Shown: in pieces, positions 14,818 through 15,735 of the stretch
Numbering within the stretch: the first letter of the stretch is position 1
Layout of the letters: each line of letters opens with the position of its first letter
DNA from: an uncultured Sutterella sp.
GTDB lineage: Bacteria > Pseudomonadota > Gammaproteobacteria > Burkholderiales > Burkholderiaceae_F
DNA: 15,735 nucleotides
NCBI GenBank assembly: GCA_905206345.1
Contig: CAJLGW010000048.1
Location: 1-15,735 of the forward strand
Direction of reading: 5' to 3'
Position numbers and translations under genes: made by a program
The notes under the pieces: model-generated
What the model was told of the DNA's origin: nothing
What the model saw: only the letters and a program-made list of their open reading frames with translations
Database searches by the model: none

Positions 14818-15735
14818 TTAGAGTAAGTGCTTACCGTCGCGAAACGTTTGAGCCTTGACCTTGGAGGTTTCAACCGGAACCAAGTCGTAGCCGATCACGC
14901 GATGGCCGTTGACTTGCGTGTAGAGCCACAAGTCCATGGATTGAGCGGCAGCAAAGGTCTTAAACTTACGGGTGGAGTTGCGTTGGTTAGCACTCATACC
15001 GGCGCATGTCTTATTCATTTCGGCGCTCGTAACGGCATGATCCTTGGAACTCATCAAAGCAAAGCTCATCAATTCTTCCATATCGGCCTTCACGGTCTTC
15101 GTCAAAATCTTAACTTCCATCGGCATCATGCGAGCGTTTTCTGTCTTTATGAAGTCTTCTTCCATGTCTTCAATCAAGTCCGTACAACGTTCAATTTATT
15201 CACTGCGCAAGTAGTCAATGGCGTTGTTACCGGCGCTAAAGAAGCTGTGAGGTGTGAATTCAGCACGGTAGGCAAACATGGACGGGGTACCGGCAAAGTG
15301 TTCCTTCGTGGCCGTCACCGGATCGTTGAAGGCCGAGCCCTTAGCGGGACGGTATATAGACGGATTGGCAAGGACGACCGATCGTCTTCCAAGCTTTGGT
15401 CAACGTCGGATTCTTCGTCAAATCCAAGACGTGAGAGACATGACTCATCGTACGGCAAACACCTTCAGAGTGACTATGATGGAACTTTTGGTCTTGACCG
15501 ATATAGGTTTCGTATGAGCGCATAAGTTTCACCGCATCCTTCACACCCAACTTCTTGAAGGGCGTGATGCTGTACGGATATTGTTCCAGATCAGCGATTT
15601 CCTTACCCGTCAAATACTTCCAAGTGATGTTCACTGGGAGCTTGGTGGAAAATGCCGTACGTAATCCCAGTTCCAGGGAAAAGGCTCTTCACACTTTAGC
15701 GTGAAAACAACACAAAATTAGACTCACCTTGAATG
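14818..15735 (-). pseudogene. Decayed gene of unknown family with two frame shifts and a nonsense codon
   Basis: Read on the minus strand, a continuous protein-like sequence appears only by changing frame. It enters from the window edge with CEEPFPWNWDY. A frame change at about 15660/15661 is consistent with loss of one G (DY-GTAFSTKLP). It then gives NITWKYLTGKEIADLEQYPY, KKLGVKDAVKLMRSYE and HHSHSEGVCRTMSHV until the stop at 15341-15343. A second frame change near 15345-15400 leads to AKGSAFNDPVTATKE and SAGNNAIDYLRSE. An in-frame TAA at 15196-15198 looks like CAA mutated to TAA. The same frame then runs to the natural end at 14818 (DGKHLL, TAA). I do not recognise the family. Trp/Tyr/His-rich parts and a Cys could suit an exported protein, but its N-terminus is outside the window. 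Sequencing error is possible but three lesions make decay likelier. Confidence 0.65.

Noticed and set aside
14827..15525. Plus-strand open frame of 232 codons opposite the decayed gene
   Set aside because: It is antisense to a sequence that reads as normal protein on the minus strand, has a His/Leu-rich composition typical of a shadow frame, and lacks a ribosome binding site.

Overview
The window looks like a piece of chromosome from a betaproteobacterium of the order Burkholderiales. Its moderate G+C (below that of most of the order), gene order and protein style suggest a Sutterellaceae-type gut commensal (Sutterella/Parasutterella-like). This is an inference from the block ygfZ / mltG-tmk-holB, the neighbouring yciB and parvulin genes, and rng; I could not run a database search.

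Layout. At the left, two minus-strand envelope genes: yciB, then a periplasmic parvulin-type peptidyl-prolyl isomerase closed by a hairpin terminator. On the plus strand follows a large envelope-anchored M16 zinc metallopeptidase (1798-4551) with a clear terminator. The 480-base gap after it is not empty: it carries a frame-broken relic that reads like the last strands of an outer-membrane beta-barrel or autotransporter protein. Next is a gene of unknown function (5033-5824). Its core has the layout of a P-loop/AAA+ NTPase without a Walker A lysine, and it ends in a very acidic tail. A strong bidirectional terminator separates it from convergent ygfZ.

The centre is the housekeeping block: ygfZ (minus) diverges from the operon mltG-tmk-holB (plus), whose genes overlap by a few bases. 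It covers Fe-S protein maintenance, termination of peptidoglycan strands, dTTP synthesis and the clamp loader. Directly after holB, convergent to it, is a lone 499-residue tyrosine recombinase with a complete catalytic set and a long N-terminal extension. Divergent from it is a membrane histidine kinase with a PhnD/TtrS-like periplasmic binding domain and no response regulator in view. A long inverted repeat then serves both the kinase and convergent rng (RNase G).

The right end (about 14818-15735) is a decaying minus-strand gene with two frame shifts and one nonsense codon; I do not recognise the family. There are no tRNA or rRNA genes, CRISPR arrays or recognisable insertion sequences. The places most worth a second look are the acidic-tail protein, the orphan kinase with an altered G1 box, the solitary recombinase and the two gene relics.
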